Assembly: GCA_003993805.1 (NCBI GenBank)
Contig: RSEF01000004.1
Location: 70,123,424-70,187,423, forward strand
DNA: 64,000 bases
DNA from: Himantopus leucocephalus
Taxonomy: Eukaryota > Chordata > Aves > Charadriiformes > Recurvirostridae
Direction: 5' to 3'
In this document: positions 37,401 to 49,995 of the stretch, in pieces
How the letters are laid out: each line of letters opens with the position of its first letter
Position numbering within the stretch: the first letter of the stretch is position 1
Notes under the pieces: model-generated
The model's database searches: none
The model's input: the letters and a program-made list of their open reading frames with translations, nothing else
Told to the model about the DNA's origin: nothing
Made by a program: the position numbers and the translations under genes

Positions 37401-38980
37401 TCTTTCAAAGCTAAAATATCTAATGTAAAGACATATTTGTGAGTACCAGTCATGTTCTCTTAGAATGTCCCTTAACCTTTTGGAGACGGATATTGCCTTC
37501 CCAGGTTCCCGATTAGGCCATGAGCAGGACTGTTTGTATGGTATTATGGCAGAAATGTCACAAGAGACTTTTCCTGTGAAGTGACTTCACCTTGTGCTAT
37601 TTTATGTAAACTTTGTATATTAATGTCCTGCATAGCTCTTTCTACATCCTCTTAGGATCCAGCCACGCTGAGTTACGAATAGACTCTTCTCATCTTGACA
37701 TGGAAGTTCCAGGGGGCCTCTCCATCAGGGAAACACTCTAATTTTCTTCTCTCTTCATTTGAAAGAAACCTGGAGAAAGTGGCTTAGAAGTTATGCCATT
37801 GTCTTTATTTTTAAATACTCTGTACATCTAAAGAGCTTACAGAAACCTACTTAACATCCTCTTGTACCTTTGCCTGCTGCCATATATAATGCCATTATAA
37901 AGCCAGAATTACTTAACAGTCCAAGAATGAAGATTGACATTTATCTACTAAGCCATCACATTCTTTGCTAATTCTAAGATACTATGTTAACTCTTTGTTC
38001 CACAACAAACCCCTTCTTTGTGAAGAAAGATGTTGTGAGGTTGCTATCCAGGAGCACTGGGTTTTGTTCCTTGTCACAGGAAGGAATGTCTGTTGGCTAA
38101 GCCTCAGCAGAGAGAGACAAAAAATGTGAGGCTTTGTTCTTTGTTCTTTGTTAGCAGTATTACTGCAGCTAATCACACAAGGCCAGATTTACAGAGGTGC
38201 TGAGTAAGTCAAAGCAAGCTTGCGGTGCTCCACAACGCTGAGGGGAAAAAAAAAAAAGTCTTCTGGCTGTACCACCTTTCTTACACCTCTAGATAACACT
38301 TTAAGGAGGATTGTGTGATTTAGCCCTGTGTATTTGCACTGCTTGAGAAGTACTATATGAGGACAGAGTATCTCTCTGCAATTTCAAATTAGCAGTACTT
38401 TGTGAAATCAGTGCAGTCACATCGGCAGAAGTACATCAGTGGTATGTCTCAAATCAGTTCCACAAGCAGTAGCATGCCTCAGGCATAAAAATCTGGCCTT
38501 TAGCCATATTTCTCTGTTTTATTTCTCAGTCTTCTTCGGTTCATCTGGGCAGCATGGTCTGGAATTTATAGGTTCCACCTTCCTGCTCCTACAACTCTTG
38601 AACAGACAAATTATGTTAGTAAATGGAGGCCGCCGCTGCTGAGAAATCACTTCCTCTCCACTTTCTGAGAAGGTAATTGTGTACATTTAATGAAAGCACA
38701 CAAACTGAAAACACCATTAATTTGAATTTGTGCTTTCTAAATGCACTGTTCTTTGTACCATGATCCTGAGAGAAAATGTATTGTTACAGCATTATGGATT
38801 CTGTGGAGCATTTTAGGCTTTGTCATCTGTATCAGTGTGGAAAGAACAGATTGTTGAATCACATCCACACAGGTATTTTTGCTCTTCAAGTAAAGTGTTG
38901 ATGATACTTCTACTTCTCAGTTATGTGGGTCGTCTTCTACTCAAAATTGTTCAGAAGGTATTGTGAGTTGGATTCAAGAA
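34491..38980. other. Intronic DNA, nothing further recognised
   Basis: AT-rich intron sequence from the end of the CpG block onward. There is simple AT sequence near 34918-35090. No exon-like or transposon-like segment is supported. Confidence 0.5.
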
Positions 38981-39315
38981 AGGGGAAAAACTCGCTAACT
39001 TCATATTGAANAGGGGAAAAACTTGTTAACTTCATATTGAATACAAGCAATGCAATTGCCCCGGTTCAGCAGGTACATGGCAAAACAGCTCTTTAAAATC
39101 GGTATATGTTTTAATTCAGGAAAACCTTTATGGAAAATCAATTTATTTTAAAGTAGCAAAATTATCTGATTGATTGGCNATACAAGCAATGCAATTGCCC
39201 CGGTTCAGCAGGTACATGGCAAACCAGCTCTCTAAAATCGTATACATTTTAATTCAGGAAAACCTTTATAGGAAATCAATTTATTTTAAAGTAGCAAAAT
39301 TATCTGATTGATTGG
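38981..39315. repeat. Two successive duplications around Ns at 39011 and 39179
   Basis: First, 38981-39010 repeats as 39012-39041 (30 bases, two differences). Second, 39041-39178 repeats as 39180-39315 (about 137 bases, several differences, including CTCTTTAAAATCGG versus CTCTCTAAAATCG). Each N marks a join exactly, as for unmerged contig overlaps. The differences in the longer pair look like allelic or sequencing variants. Confidence 0.87.
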
Positions 39316-42300
39316 TACATTGAAATTTGATATATTGTGGTGTGTTGGGACCCGTAGCTGAGAAAAAAATGCTATGAGCCACTGAAATTACAGGTAGCAT
39401 TCTTTCCAAGTGAAGTTATTCAGTAATACTAAATCATATTCTTATAGTTAAAGGTAGTCCACATGCACAAAACGCTCCATAAACGGCTCTGCTCTTTAAC
39501 TAGTTGAAGACAAGTGAATTAACTGTGTTAGAAGAAGGTTTCACATTTGCTAAGCTTAGAGTTGCATCTAATGAATCGCCAACATACATAAAACAATCAA
39601 AACTAAAAGTAAAAAAATCAATAGAGCCTTTGCTGCTTTACAAGCCGGTATGTTTCTGCACATAGATCAACAGAGATGACAAAAGTTGAAAGGCAATCTA
39701 AAATTTCAGGAGTTACCTATAATAAAGAGGTAGAGAGCCAATTGAATCGAGCCTCAGAACCTTGCGCTCAATTTAATACCTTTTATTGGAAAAGGTGTTA
39801 AATCTGAACTCAGAAAGGTGCCTAGCCGTTGCACATCCAGCTTGTGTGCTGGGAGGGGGTCAGGGCTGGGTAGCCCCCGCTCCACTCTCTGTCTTTCCTG
39901 ATTGCGCTCGTGGCTCGGGCGTAAATGTGGTTTGGCTGTAAGTAGCTTTGGAATTAGTCAAGCCATTAAGAGGCTCATTATGAGAGCTCGAAGTCCCGTG
40001 TTTTCCAGGCACATTCATAACCTTTAGGAGCTGCTACAAGGAAGGTGCCTCCAGTGCAACAGAGGCTCAGCCCTGGAAAGCAATCTGCAAAGACCCCCGC
40101 TTCACCCACCAGGCACTCAGCGTCTGCAGACGCCTCAGTTTTCCCAAGTAATGCTGCTTAGGCACATCACACTAATGACTAATGCATTTGCTTGCACATT
40201 TCCCATCTGGACTGAGAGGAGTGTCTCAGGATTTATCCTGCTTAGGGGGGACATTGATATTCATCTACCAGGTATGTTGAATTCTCCTGAGGACTGTGAT
40301 CCAATGAGGGGGCTCAAATGATGAATTCTCTTCAAGCATGAGTTCAGCTCACAGTAGTAGCCCCAATGGCTTTCACTTGATAAGTGGCCAAACAAGGTAA
40401 AAATGCCTGTGTCTTCCCCTTGATGGGAAAGATTTTTTTACCATTAGCTTAAACCACATATATTTTTAACAATAAAAGGTGATTGTAGCACAACTTGGAG
40501 GGGTTGTTTCTATATTGAAGAAAAGATTGAGCCGATTTTCTGTATTTGAAGTGATTGCTTGGTCATCATAGTCCAGTGGAACATTTAAGAATGTGAATTT
40601 CAGTCCAGTAGAGAGAGTCCTGTCAAGGTTGTAACGCTTCAGGAGATACATAGGATTTCAGTCTGCATCTTTTCTTTTTTTTTTTTCTTTTGGTGATAAT
40701 TTGTCTTGGCTAATTCAGGAGTCTCCCTGCTGCGCAGGCTGGCTGTTGTAAATCCCATTCACCGGGTAATATATGTGTGAGGAACGAAGCTGAATGATCT
40801 ATGCCCCAATAAACGGCAGAGAGCATTTCAGAATGCATTACAAAGAGACTGGAAGTTTTTTCCAAGAGCACTACTTAGTCTTAAAGCTGAAACTCGTGGC
40901 ATCATTTATTACTTTCAGCAGTTTGAAAATTAGCTGTGAATAAGTACTAATCTAGGAGCCTCTCACTATAAAAATCCACTCCTCCAAAATGACACAAAAT
41001 CCTAATCCTCTCTGAAGTTTAGAAGAGTTCAGGCAAAAAAAAAAAGAGAAAGACAAAAATCGGGACTAAGATCCATCTGTGCTTTGTTTCGCTTGAGTCA
41101 TCACCAACAGATGGCAAATACTCTGTAGAAATCACTCAGCTGAGTTACTCCAGTTTGTGGGGTACCTAAGGCATCTACCCTTAGTTGTAGCCTTATACTC
41201 TTTGTCGGAGACTCAGTTTCCTCTGGAGGTTCAGACAGGTACCAACACGCAGGCTTGTGCATAATTATGCCTTCAGATACAGTACCGGTTATGTAAATAT
41301 TGGTAATAATTATCTTCCCTTTTATTTCTCCTGAAACAATAGGTTTCAGCCCTAACACAAGACTGCCTAGCTGTGTCAAACTTTATAGGCGGTTGCAAAA
41401 ATAGCTAGCAACAAGCTGGTATTGACTGTCACTTCCTGTAGGACTCACGCTGACATCTACTATTTCAGATATACTTCAGTTTAGAAATATTCTACACGCC
41501 ATTTCCCAATGACTTCTACGGTTGAGCAGGCATGAGATGAATGCAAAAACCGTCTATCGTGTAGACTCCTGTTCCCACTTAATCTTCATGCAGGGAAAAT
41601 TATAATTCCATTTCATCAATGTTTTATTAGATTTTCCTGAAAAAGTTGGCAGGAGAATATCATTCTTCGGAGACTAACAACAAGTAAGTTAGTGTGTGCT
41701 GTTTCCCCAATACTGGCATTGACATTCTCATTTCTGTAAGTATATCTTGTTTGCAGGGGAGCGAGATACTATTTTTAGAACTGATCTCATACATTCCTTT
41801 GGTTCTCCCCCAACTCATTATGAGGTGCAAGTGAGTATGTGATTGGAAAATGATCTATCTGCCCAGAAGAGACCTCTACCTAGTTAAGCTCCCTATTTTG
41901 TTCAGTATTAATTTAGATGAGGTAGATAATATTCACTGTTCATGTAAATATGCCATCTACCCAGTCTACCGAGACCACTTGTGCTATTGCTTAATAAAAT
42001 TACGGGTATGTGAGTAGTGTCTCTGTGTCTCAGGCTAAAATATCCATCATACTGCTGACGGGCATAAAACAGAAGGCACCCTTTGCCAAGGTGCTGCCTG
42101 TCCTATTGAACTTGGACTTTTGTAAGCCTTGATCAATGAATGGATGTATCTAGGAGGCAGCAAACTGCAGCGTGATGAGCAGAGCAAAGGGGGAGCGCTT
42201 AGGAAAGCTGCACCGAAGCCTAGCACCTGGTATGTCAAGAACTATAGATTATATTGAGTAAAATTCATTTCAGTTTTGGGCATATGCTGCTGCATCAGAC

Positions 42301-42918
42301 TACAACGCTATTATTTTGCAGTAGACACACAGAGCTTGCCAACGCAGTTTTAGAATAGCCAAGTGGAACGTAGAGATTTCAGGTCGAAAGGGGAGGCTGA
42401 GCCATGCAATAACAAACGACAGCGCAGAGACCATGTGCTGAGCTGGTGGCAAATCGAATCAACATGGCTGCATGGCTGGCTGCGCTGTTGTTCATGCTGG
42501 TGCCTCACTGACATATCTTCATTATCCACAGATTCAGCACTAAGTTTTGTAATTTTTTTAAAAAATAGGGTAACTGACTCTCTTGTGCTGATATTACGAT
42601 TCACTAAATGATGTGTGTGTGACCTGCAACATTTACATTCATGTGGAAAAAAAAAAGGGTGAAATTTCTTTTTCTAGGTGCTGGGAAACTCAAATGACTA
42701 CTCAGAAAATTTGTGGGAAGCACTTGTCTGTGGACGTGGGCTTGCACAGGAGGTAATGGAAGCAGAAAAATCTGAGAAGTTATGAAAGCAGCTGATGTTG
42801 CTGTTGTCAGTATGAGCTGGATGGTGTTAAGACCAATACGGTCTTACTGTCCCGATGGAATGTTACCACCGACTTGGTATGCAGTGGGGTTTATGGTTTT
42901 CTGATCTAAGTATAGGAT
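39316..42918. other. Intronic DNA with one GC-rich patch
   Basis: Mostly AT-rich. A moderately GC-rich, non-repetitive stretch lies at about 39840-40140 and includes an ATTA-rich element around 39953-39985. A T-run occurs at 40672-40686. No gene or known transposon is recognised. Confidence 0.45.
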
Positions 42919-43216
42919 CAAAACTTGAGCTCCTGGGCACGGCAAATTTTCCCTAAATCTGTAGTTGGGACGCATTTCACTTTGCTTTCACTGGCTACTA
43001 TTTTAGGGAAAACCCGTCCTTTTCTGTTGAACGGGTGTACTTTTCCGTTTCTCATACACCAAAAAAANCAAAACTTGAGCTCCTGGGCACGGCAAATTTT
43101 CCCTAAATCTGTGGTTGGGACCCATTTCACTTTGCTTTCACTGGCTATTATTTTAGGGAAAACCTGTCCTCTTCTGTTGAACAGGTGTACTTTTCCGTTT
43201 CTCATACACCAAAAAA
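42919..43216. repeat. 148-base adjacent copies around N at 43068
   Basis: 42919-43067 and 43069-43216 are the same sequence with about seven single-base differences (for example AGTTGGGACGC versus GGTTGGGACCC). The lone N lies at the join. The matching open frames that span both copies on each strand are a by-product of the duplication. Confidence 0.88.
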
Positions 43217-46200
43217 CTTTTTTGCTACCTCACCCTTTAATAAAGAGCTAACGATAATAGCAGAGACTAGAAATTACAGGTATCAGTATTGTTTCACTCT
43301 GTGGAGAAGATAGCTTAAGTCTGCTCTGAAAACTAATAAAATAAATAAACTTACATTTGTCTTATGATGATGCTGTGATTTTTCTTTAAAACAGAAGTTT
43401 ACTTAAATTGCAATTTCTATGCCTCTATCATCACATCTTTGTCTATGTGCGTAAGAGTACTCATTTAAATTTTAAATTATGGATTTTTTAATCATTTATC
43501 ACAATACCAAAATATTCTATAGCATTGATGTGTAAATGCTTCCTGCGTCTTCACGTGACTCCCCCCAGATAAAGCCAATAGTATGAAGAGGAAGGGAACA
43601 AGAGAGGATAACAAGATGCAAGTCCACTGGAAGAAGCCAGCAGCACAAGATGAACCAAATGAAGGTGCCTTCCACTGCCTTACCCAAGTCAGTTCAATAC
43701 AATTCCGTTGCACAGATTGAGTGTGCTTAACTTTTCTAGCAATGATAAAGCGCCATAAATTTTAATCTTAGGGTGCATGAACACTGTTAAACCAAGATCC
43801 AAAGTAAAGTGCAGCTGAATCAGCAGTAGGGCAGAGGCAGTAAGCTCTGTTGCGGGGCTGGAGGTAGGGCAGCTGGTAGCTGGAGCATCTTAAATTGGAT
43901 CACCGCTCACAAAACAGAAGTGAGGAACCACAGCACTAAATGCCCCTTCTGTATGTAATATTTTTCAGAGTGTGTGTATGCCATGAGTTGCCACTATTCA
44001 CATTATTCCAGAATTTGGCCCAAGAATCATGGCATAAGAACAGATGGTTGGTACATATTTTACACAAATTACCTGCTTGCTGCAGAGGGTTATGATGGCG
44101 GTTTTGTTTCTTGCTTCTTTTATTACTATCGTTAGATGTCTGGTTTAAATATAGAGGTCTAAAATTACCTAAAAGTTTTTTTTCTTCAGCTCTAGTTTAG
44201 TTTACAACTAAAAAAAAATTGTGAAAGTTTCACTAAGAAAAGAATATTTTCTACACTAGGAGGTTACATACCTATTTCAACCAGATAAAAGCCTAGTTTC
44301 CCTTACCTTGCAATGTTTTGGTGTTCACCCATAGATATTTTTGCCCCAGTAACATAGAAAGAATTGTTCTTTGTAAAAGAATTTATGTGAAACGGATTTA
44401 AATGTAACTTTAGAGCACAAAACATGAAAAAAGAAAACAGAGTTAAACTTTTAGAACAATCAATTTTATTCTGCACACAGCAATTACTTCTGCTGTCAGC
44501 AGGAATAAAGTTTACTGCTGTTGGAAACTTGTAAAAAGTCCAATGTGTTCCCGTAAAATGCCTTGTCAACTGCAAGTAAACAAGACCACACCTTTCAAGA
44601 ACCAGGGTTCTCCTTATTTTAGTATCAATAAGGTTTGTGTCCGAAACACCTGCTCAGAAGTAGTTACAAAAATGTCATCTGAAAGAAAAGAAGGGAATGC
44701 TATATTCCTATGTGGCAAAGAAATTCTGCTTATTGACTTTCTGAACTGCCTCAGCCAGAATACACGGAATTCAGCTGTGCATCTCATAGGGAGCTGAGAG
44801 ATGCCTATATCCAAAAGTTGAACTGGCATTAATACGGATGTCTTTGTGATAGTTATTAAACGTCAATAAAACTAATCCTTATAACAGTGCAAGTTGTATC
44901 ACAATTAAGTCTAATGACAGACACAATCCCTGTTTTTTATTAAAAAAATAACTTCCGTGAACCTTTCAGGGGAAGAGGAGACAGAAAGAGGAAGAATTAC
45001 CTGTCTGCTCAATTTATTCTATTTTAATCTAGGGCCAATTAAAATAGCTTTTTTTTTTTATTTTTTAAATAGACCTTTAAAAAAAACATACATTTTAAAA
45101 AAGAGGTAAAATTGTGATGCATCCCTCATATACAATCTGCATCAGGATAAGTTTGATGGGTAGTTTTCTTTTATTGGTACCTTATTCTGAAAAAAAAAAA
45201 ACAAACCCCAAAAGAAAATCCCAAAGCTGTAAATTTTCACAGGCCAGGGCTAAGAATGATATGGCAATGCTGTTTGCTGGGATAGATCAGGTGCTACTAA
45301 CAGAATTTCAATACCAAAGGTTAATAATATCATCATCAGTAGCTCTTGAAAGAGACCTGACTGCCTAAAGGCAACTTAATTTTAAACACTGAGACAAGTC
45401 AATCAGTATACACCTAAAAATATGCATTGAGGGATGTGGTTTGCATACATTACAGCCTTGTTTTTTCTTTCTAACCTGTGAAAGAATTCTTGAATTCTTT
45501 TGTTCACTTATTCAGGAAGGTAGGCACATGCGTATTTTTCGTAGGGTATGGGTCTGCTTGCTGCTGGTCCCTGGGTAGAGAAAAAGAATTTCTAGGGGAA
45601 GGACAGGGCACAGAGAAATAGTCTTCCACTCAAAATTCTGCTCTTCCCATCCTAATGTTAAAACATCTCTCTCACCAGGCTATCTGTCCGGTGATAGGGG
45701 GATGCTGATGAGTTGAAAATGTAAATGTCAGCTTAGCCAATGTACATTGACTATGGCCTGAGAGGTTAGAAGGTGGGCCCATTTTCCCATTTTTACATTT
45801 TGCAGTATCAGAACTGATAGCCTGAAACATTTAAAGTGGCTAAGGGCACAGTGCAAAGCAAAATACAGAGATGTCAGTAAAGCCGTCTCAGTGCTCTTGG
45901 GAGCAGTATTCTGGATCATGACTAAATGGATGTTTCTGACCAAGTGCCAACAATTTTGGCAAGGCTGTGTGAAGGAATAAATCTATGAAATTTAACTTTT
46001 TTTCTTTTTTTTTTATTAAAATGCCTATTACGACCTCCACGTGTATTTTTATTTGTGTTTCATGGAATTCAGTGTCAATGATAAAGGGAGGAACCTGCTT
46101 TCCCTTGACACTTTTTGCTCTGAATATGCTATGATTAGATTTATTATGTGAGTAAATATCCACATAGGCTGGTAGAGAAGGTTTTTCTCTTCATTGTCAT

Positions 46201-46533
46201 AGGGTAAATTAAGAAAAGTATTATTTTCTCGACATCTGCTTTGACTATCAGCCTCACGAAGAAAATAGCTCTGGACCTTTTAAGTCACATCGAAGAATAA
46301 GACTTATGGAAGATAATATAGTTACCCATTGACTCCTGGAAAGCAGTACAGAAAACATGATTTTAGGTGTGATTTAGAACATAATGAATTCAGAAAAGCT
46401 GTAGTTTTGTCAAAGGTATTGGTCTTGAAACTTTTCTGAACAGTTGTTTTGAAAGACTATCACTAGCTAGGCCCAATAATTAATACTCCAGCAAAATATC
46501 AGTGAAGAAAAATAGTTGGTGGCAAAATACTAT
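43217..46533. other. Intronic DNA, nothing further recognised
   Basis: AT-rich sequence with several homopolymer runs (about 45051-45066, 45190-45200 and 46000-46014). No exon, RNA gene or transposon is supported. Confidence 0.5.
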
Positions 46534-47216
46534 ATCACAGAATCATAGAATAGTTTGGATTGGAAGGGACCATTAAAGGCCATCTAGTCCAACCCCCCTG
46601 CAATGAGCAGGGACATCTTCAACTAGATCAGGTTGCTCAGAGCCTCATCCAACCTGACCTTGAATGTTTCCAGGGATGGGGCATCTACCGCCTCTCTGGG
46701 TAAACTGTGCCAGTGTTTCACCATCCTCACTGGAAAACATTTCTTCCTTATACCTAGTCTGAATCTACCCTCTTTTAGTTTGAAAACATTACCCCTTGCC
46801 CTTTCACAACAGGACCTGCTAAACAGTTTGTTCCCACCTTTCCTGAAGGCTCCCTTTAAGTACTGGAAGGCTACTATAGGGTCTCCCCAGAGCCTTCTCT
46901 TCTTCAGGCTGAGCAACCCCAACTCTCTCCGCCTGTCCTCATAGCAGAGGTGCTCCAGCCCTCTGATCATCTTCGTGGCCCTCCTCTGGACCCACTCCAA
47001 CAGGTCCATGTCTTTCTTATGTTGTGGGCCCAGAGCTGGACGCAGTGCTCCAGGTGGGGTCTTATGAGAGTGGAGTAGAAGGGCAGAATCACTTCCCTTG
47101 ACATGCTGACCATGCTTTTTTGATGCAGCCCAGGATACACAGCTTCTGGCCTGTGAGTGTAAGTTGCTGGCTCATAGCCACAAGGTATCAGTTCTGGGTC
47201 TTCCTCCAGTTCTTCC
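46534..47216 (-). mobile_element. CR1 LINE, about 680 bp, antisense
   Basis: The reverse-complement CR1 terminus (ATCACAGAATCATAGAATAG) opens the copy. It is followed by the 3' UTR (CAATGAGCAGGGACATCTTC), the ORF2 tail, and further 5' sequence with GCTCCAGGTGGGGTCTTATG and GTTGCTGGCTCATAG. It reaches slightly further 5' than the 12654 copy and belongs to the same group. The left flank before 46534 is unique sequence. The right edge near 47216 is approximate. Confidence 0.93.
46623..47009 (-). pseudogene. CR1 ORF2 C-terminal remnant, 128 codons
   Basis: An unbroken frame carries the CR1 ORF2 tail (EWVQRRATKMIRGLEHL, FKLKEGRFRLGIRKK, HWHSLPREAVDAPS, FKVRLDEALSNLI) to its natural stop. Upstream, homology continues in another frame (within 46967-47218: LPFYSTLIRPHLEHCVQLW), so a frameshift lies near 47000. 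The RT catalytic core and endonuclease are absent, and the copy is dead. Confidence 0.85.
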
Positions 47217-49034
47217 ATCTGTGGGATATATGTATGCCCACCTGTACCTCTCTTTGAAGAAGCAGTATGGAAGAAATAGACCCATCTGAAGTGACCATCA
47301 AGTGGGTCATGCCTCCACTGTGAATGAGGTTATGGTAAAGAGATGTGTCTCTAAGTTCGTGGCTGCCTTGCCTGCTTTCTGCCCAAGTCCCTCCACCACC
47401 GAGGCTTCTTTGGCACAGAAATTGACATTAAAGCTAATACATTGCATCACATTTTTAGGAAATTTAAAATTTGCTTCTGGGAAAGACTGTTGTTTCCTAT
47501 CTTCTCTATAAAAAGGCAAGATCTGCATAAGACATCTGCTTTATCTGCACAATTAGAAGGGAAGATCGTGTGCTGTTTTTCAAATACATAAGCAGAAAAA
47601 GACTTTCCTTCAATAGCGTACAGCTGATGTGGATAAAGAGAACTGAACATAATAAGGATAATACAAAATCTTTGATTCTGTTTATTTTAATTTGCTATTG
47701 CTGTTTCACCTTACGTCTTCTGAGCCAGCTTTGTGGCCCTTCAGCAGTTTTCTGAAAAATATCACTAAGAAAAAGATTTTTGCTGGCCAGTTTGTTTTGC
47801 TGAACCAAAGCCATCTTTCTCTTTGAATTCTGCTATCCTCCAAGTATAATGCCTCAACCCTTTTCTATGTAGTATGTGTATTAAAAAGTGTATTTATGTA
47901 CGTATAGAGCCATATGTGTGTGCAGCTTTTATAGGCCTGTATAATTTTTCATTTTTTCTTATTTTTAGTTTTTAAACTTCTATTTGACAACAGTACTTTA
48001 AAAGGTATGTTATTGTAGAATTATTCTCTGCTGGTTTGCATCTGATTTTATAAGCACTCAGAACAATCTCATTAATTCCAGTAAAATGAAGAAAAATTTT
48101 GCTGAGATTTTTAGATTAATATTTATTTTCAAGACTTGAAAATATGAGCCCTGCATTGTGGCATGATTGCAGCAGAAGAAATATTCAGAGAAGCAGGCGG
48201 GAAAAATTTTCATATGTCACGATCAGAGAGATAGGTACCAGATTTGTGCTCATTGACCTTGTTGCTGTCTAGTGGCTTTCTTTACTAAAAACCCTCATTA
48301 ATGGCAGCAGAAGTTCAATCAACACATAGAACCAGGGCAGCATGTGGGTCTAATTACTGCAGCAGCGCGTGTGTGTGTGATAATGGGCATTTTGTAGCCG
48401 AAAGCATAACAACAAAGACAAGAGGCGTCAGAATTCGAAGGTCTCAACAATAACGGGCAAGGACACCTTAGTTTTAGTAACTGCCATAGCAATTAATCAC
48501 AGTGAGGATCTTTTGATTGAATCTTTCCTCGGCCAATGTTTTCCTGAAGAGGCAGAGGGCTTGGTTTCGCACCCACCTCCCGCTTGGCAGCAGTGCCAGG
48601 GACAGACTGACCCACGCTCCAGGGGAGGCATTGAAGGGCAGCTCTGGATCTGCTGCAGCAATCTCTCCCAGCAGTGCAGTGCCTGTGTCTCTTCACCCGG
48701 CTCTGACTCAGAGACCCTTCCCTTCTATATCGTAAAAACAGTTCTGCTGAAAAGACATTGAGGTCTCAGGCCATATTATATTCCCTTTATGATATCTGTA
48801 AAGGAAGGCAGTCCCTGTTGCTGCCTTTGTCTCTCTCAGGTCCCTTGAAGCAGCTTCCCTCTCTGCTTGGAGGTGGCTGAGTCTTTCTTAACAAACTGAT
48901 GGGGAATTGGTGTATGTGGAGGACATATTCTCCCTTGCTTCAATTCAGAAGATGAAGCTTCAGCTCAGCTTCAACTCAGAAAATCAAGCACAGGATGGAA
49001 GGCAGCTCATCTGTACTTATAATGGATGGAAGAG
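47217..49034. other. Intronic DNA, nothing further recognised
   Basis: No gene supported. The stretch 48230-48480 is of higher complexity than its surroundings, with a short (GT)n at about 48368-48379, and could be a conserved non-coding element. This cannot be judged from one genome. Confidence 0.45.
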
Positions 49035-49329
49035 AATCATAGAATCATAGAATGGTTGAGGTTGGAAGGGACCTTAAAGATCGTCTAGTTCCAACCCCCC
49101 CTGCCGTGGGCAGGGACACCTTTCACTAAACCAGGTTACTCAAAGCCCCATCCAGCCTGGCCTTGAACACCTCCAGGGATGGGGCCTTCACAACTTCCCT
49201 GGGCAACCTGTTCCAGCGTCTCACCACACCCAGAGTAAAGAATTTCTTCCTACTAGCTAATCTGAATCTACCCTCTTTTAGTTTAAAACTGTTACCCCTC
49301 TTGTCTTATCCTTACACTCCCTGATAAAG
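49035..49329 (-). mobile_element. CR1 LINE 3' fragment (left of a head-to-tail pair)
   Basis: Reverse-complement CR1 3' end (AATCATAGAATCATAGAATG) followed by GGCAGGGACACCTTTCACTA and ORF2-tail sequence (AATCTACCCTCTTTTAGTTT). It breaks off at CTGATAAAGA, where the terminus of a second CR1 begins. It is of the same broad type as the 3005 and 33752 copies. Confidence 0.92.
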
Positions 49330-49330
49330 A

Positions 49331-49995
49331 GTCATAGAATCATAGAATTGTCTAGGTTGGAAGGGACCTTTAAGATCATCAAGTCCAATCATTAACCTAA
49401 CACTGCCAAAACCACCACTAAACCATGTCCCTCAGCACCACGTCTACCCATCTTTTAAATACCTCCAGGAATGGCGACTCCACCACTTCCCTGGGCAGCC
49501 TGTCCCAATGCCTGACAACTGTAAAGAACTTTTGTGTTTTTTGTGAAGAACTTTTCCCTAATATCCAATCTAAACCTCTCCTGGTGCAACTTGAGGCCAT
49601 ATCTTTTTGTCCTATCACTTTTTACTAGCAAGAAGAGACCAACCCCCATCTCTCTACACCCTCCTTTCAGGCAGTCGTAGAGAGTGATAAGGTCTCCCCT
49701 CANNNNNNNNNNNNNNNNNNNNNNNNNNNNNNNNNNNNNNNNNNNNNNNNNNNNNNNNNNNNNNNNNNNNNNNNNNNNNNNNNNNNNNNNNNNNNNNNNN
49801 NNGGGCCCACCTCTCAAGCCTGTCAAGGTCCCGCTAGACAGCATCCCTTCCCTCCGACGTGTCAAACGCTCCACGTAGCTTGTTGTCGTCTTGCTGAGGG
49901 TGCACTCAAACCCACTCTCCACGTTGCTGTTTACAGAGATGTTAAACAGCACTGGTCCCAGTACTGACCCCTGAGGAATGCCACTCGGAGACTAG
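49331..49995 (-). mobile_element. CR1 LINE of the 19963 type, with gap (right of pair)
   Basis: It starts with TCATAGAATCATAGAATTGT and carries the same markers as the 19963 copy (CTAAACCATGTCCCTCAGCA, CCTCTCCTGGTGCAAC). It continues through the 100-N gap into 5' ORF2 sequence (AGCACTGGTCCCAGTACTGA) and ends near 49995. This is the longest young CR1 in the window, though its middle is missing. It abuts the preceding CR1 with the same orientation, as expected when a new copy inserts into or next to an older one. Only short ORF2 pieces remain open (for example 49418-49618). Confidence 0.92.
49703..49802. other. Assembly gap, exactly 100 N
   Basis: One hundred Ns is a common placeholder for a gap of unknown size. 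It falls inside a CR1 copy, where repeat ambiguity probably broke the assembly. Confidence 0.98.

Noticed and set aside
38981..39315. Genuine tandem repeat or CRISPR-like direct repeats
   Set aside because: There are only two copies per block with a lone N at each join, in eukaryotic DNA. Assembly overlap is the simpler explanation.
42918..43251. Two-repeat open frames on both strands
   Set aside because: They arise from reading the same sequence twice across the single N at 43068.
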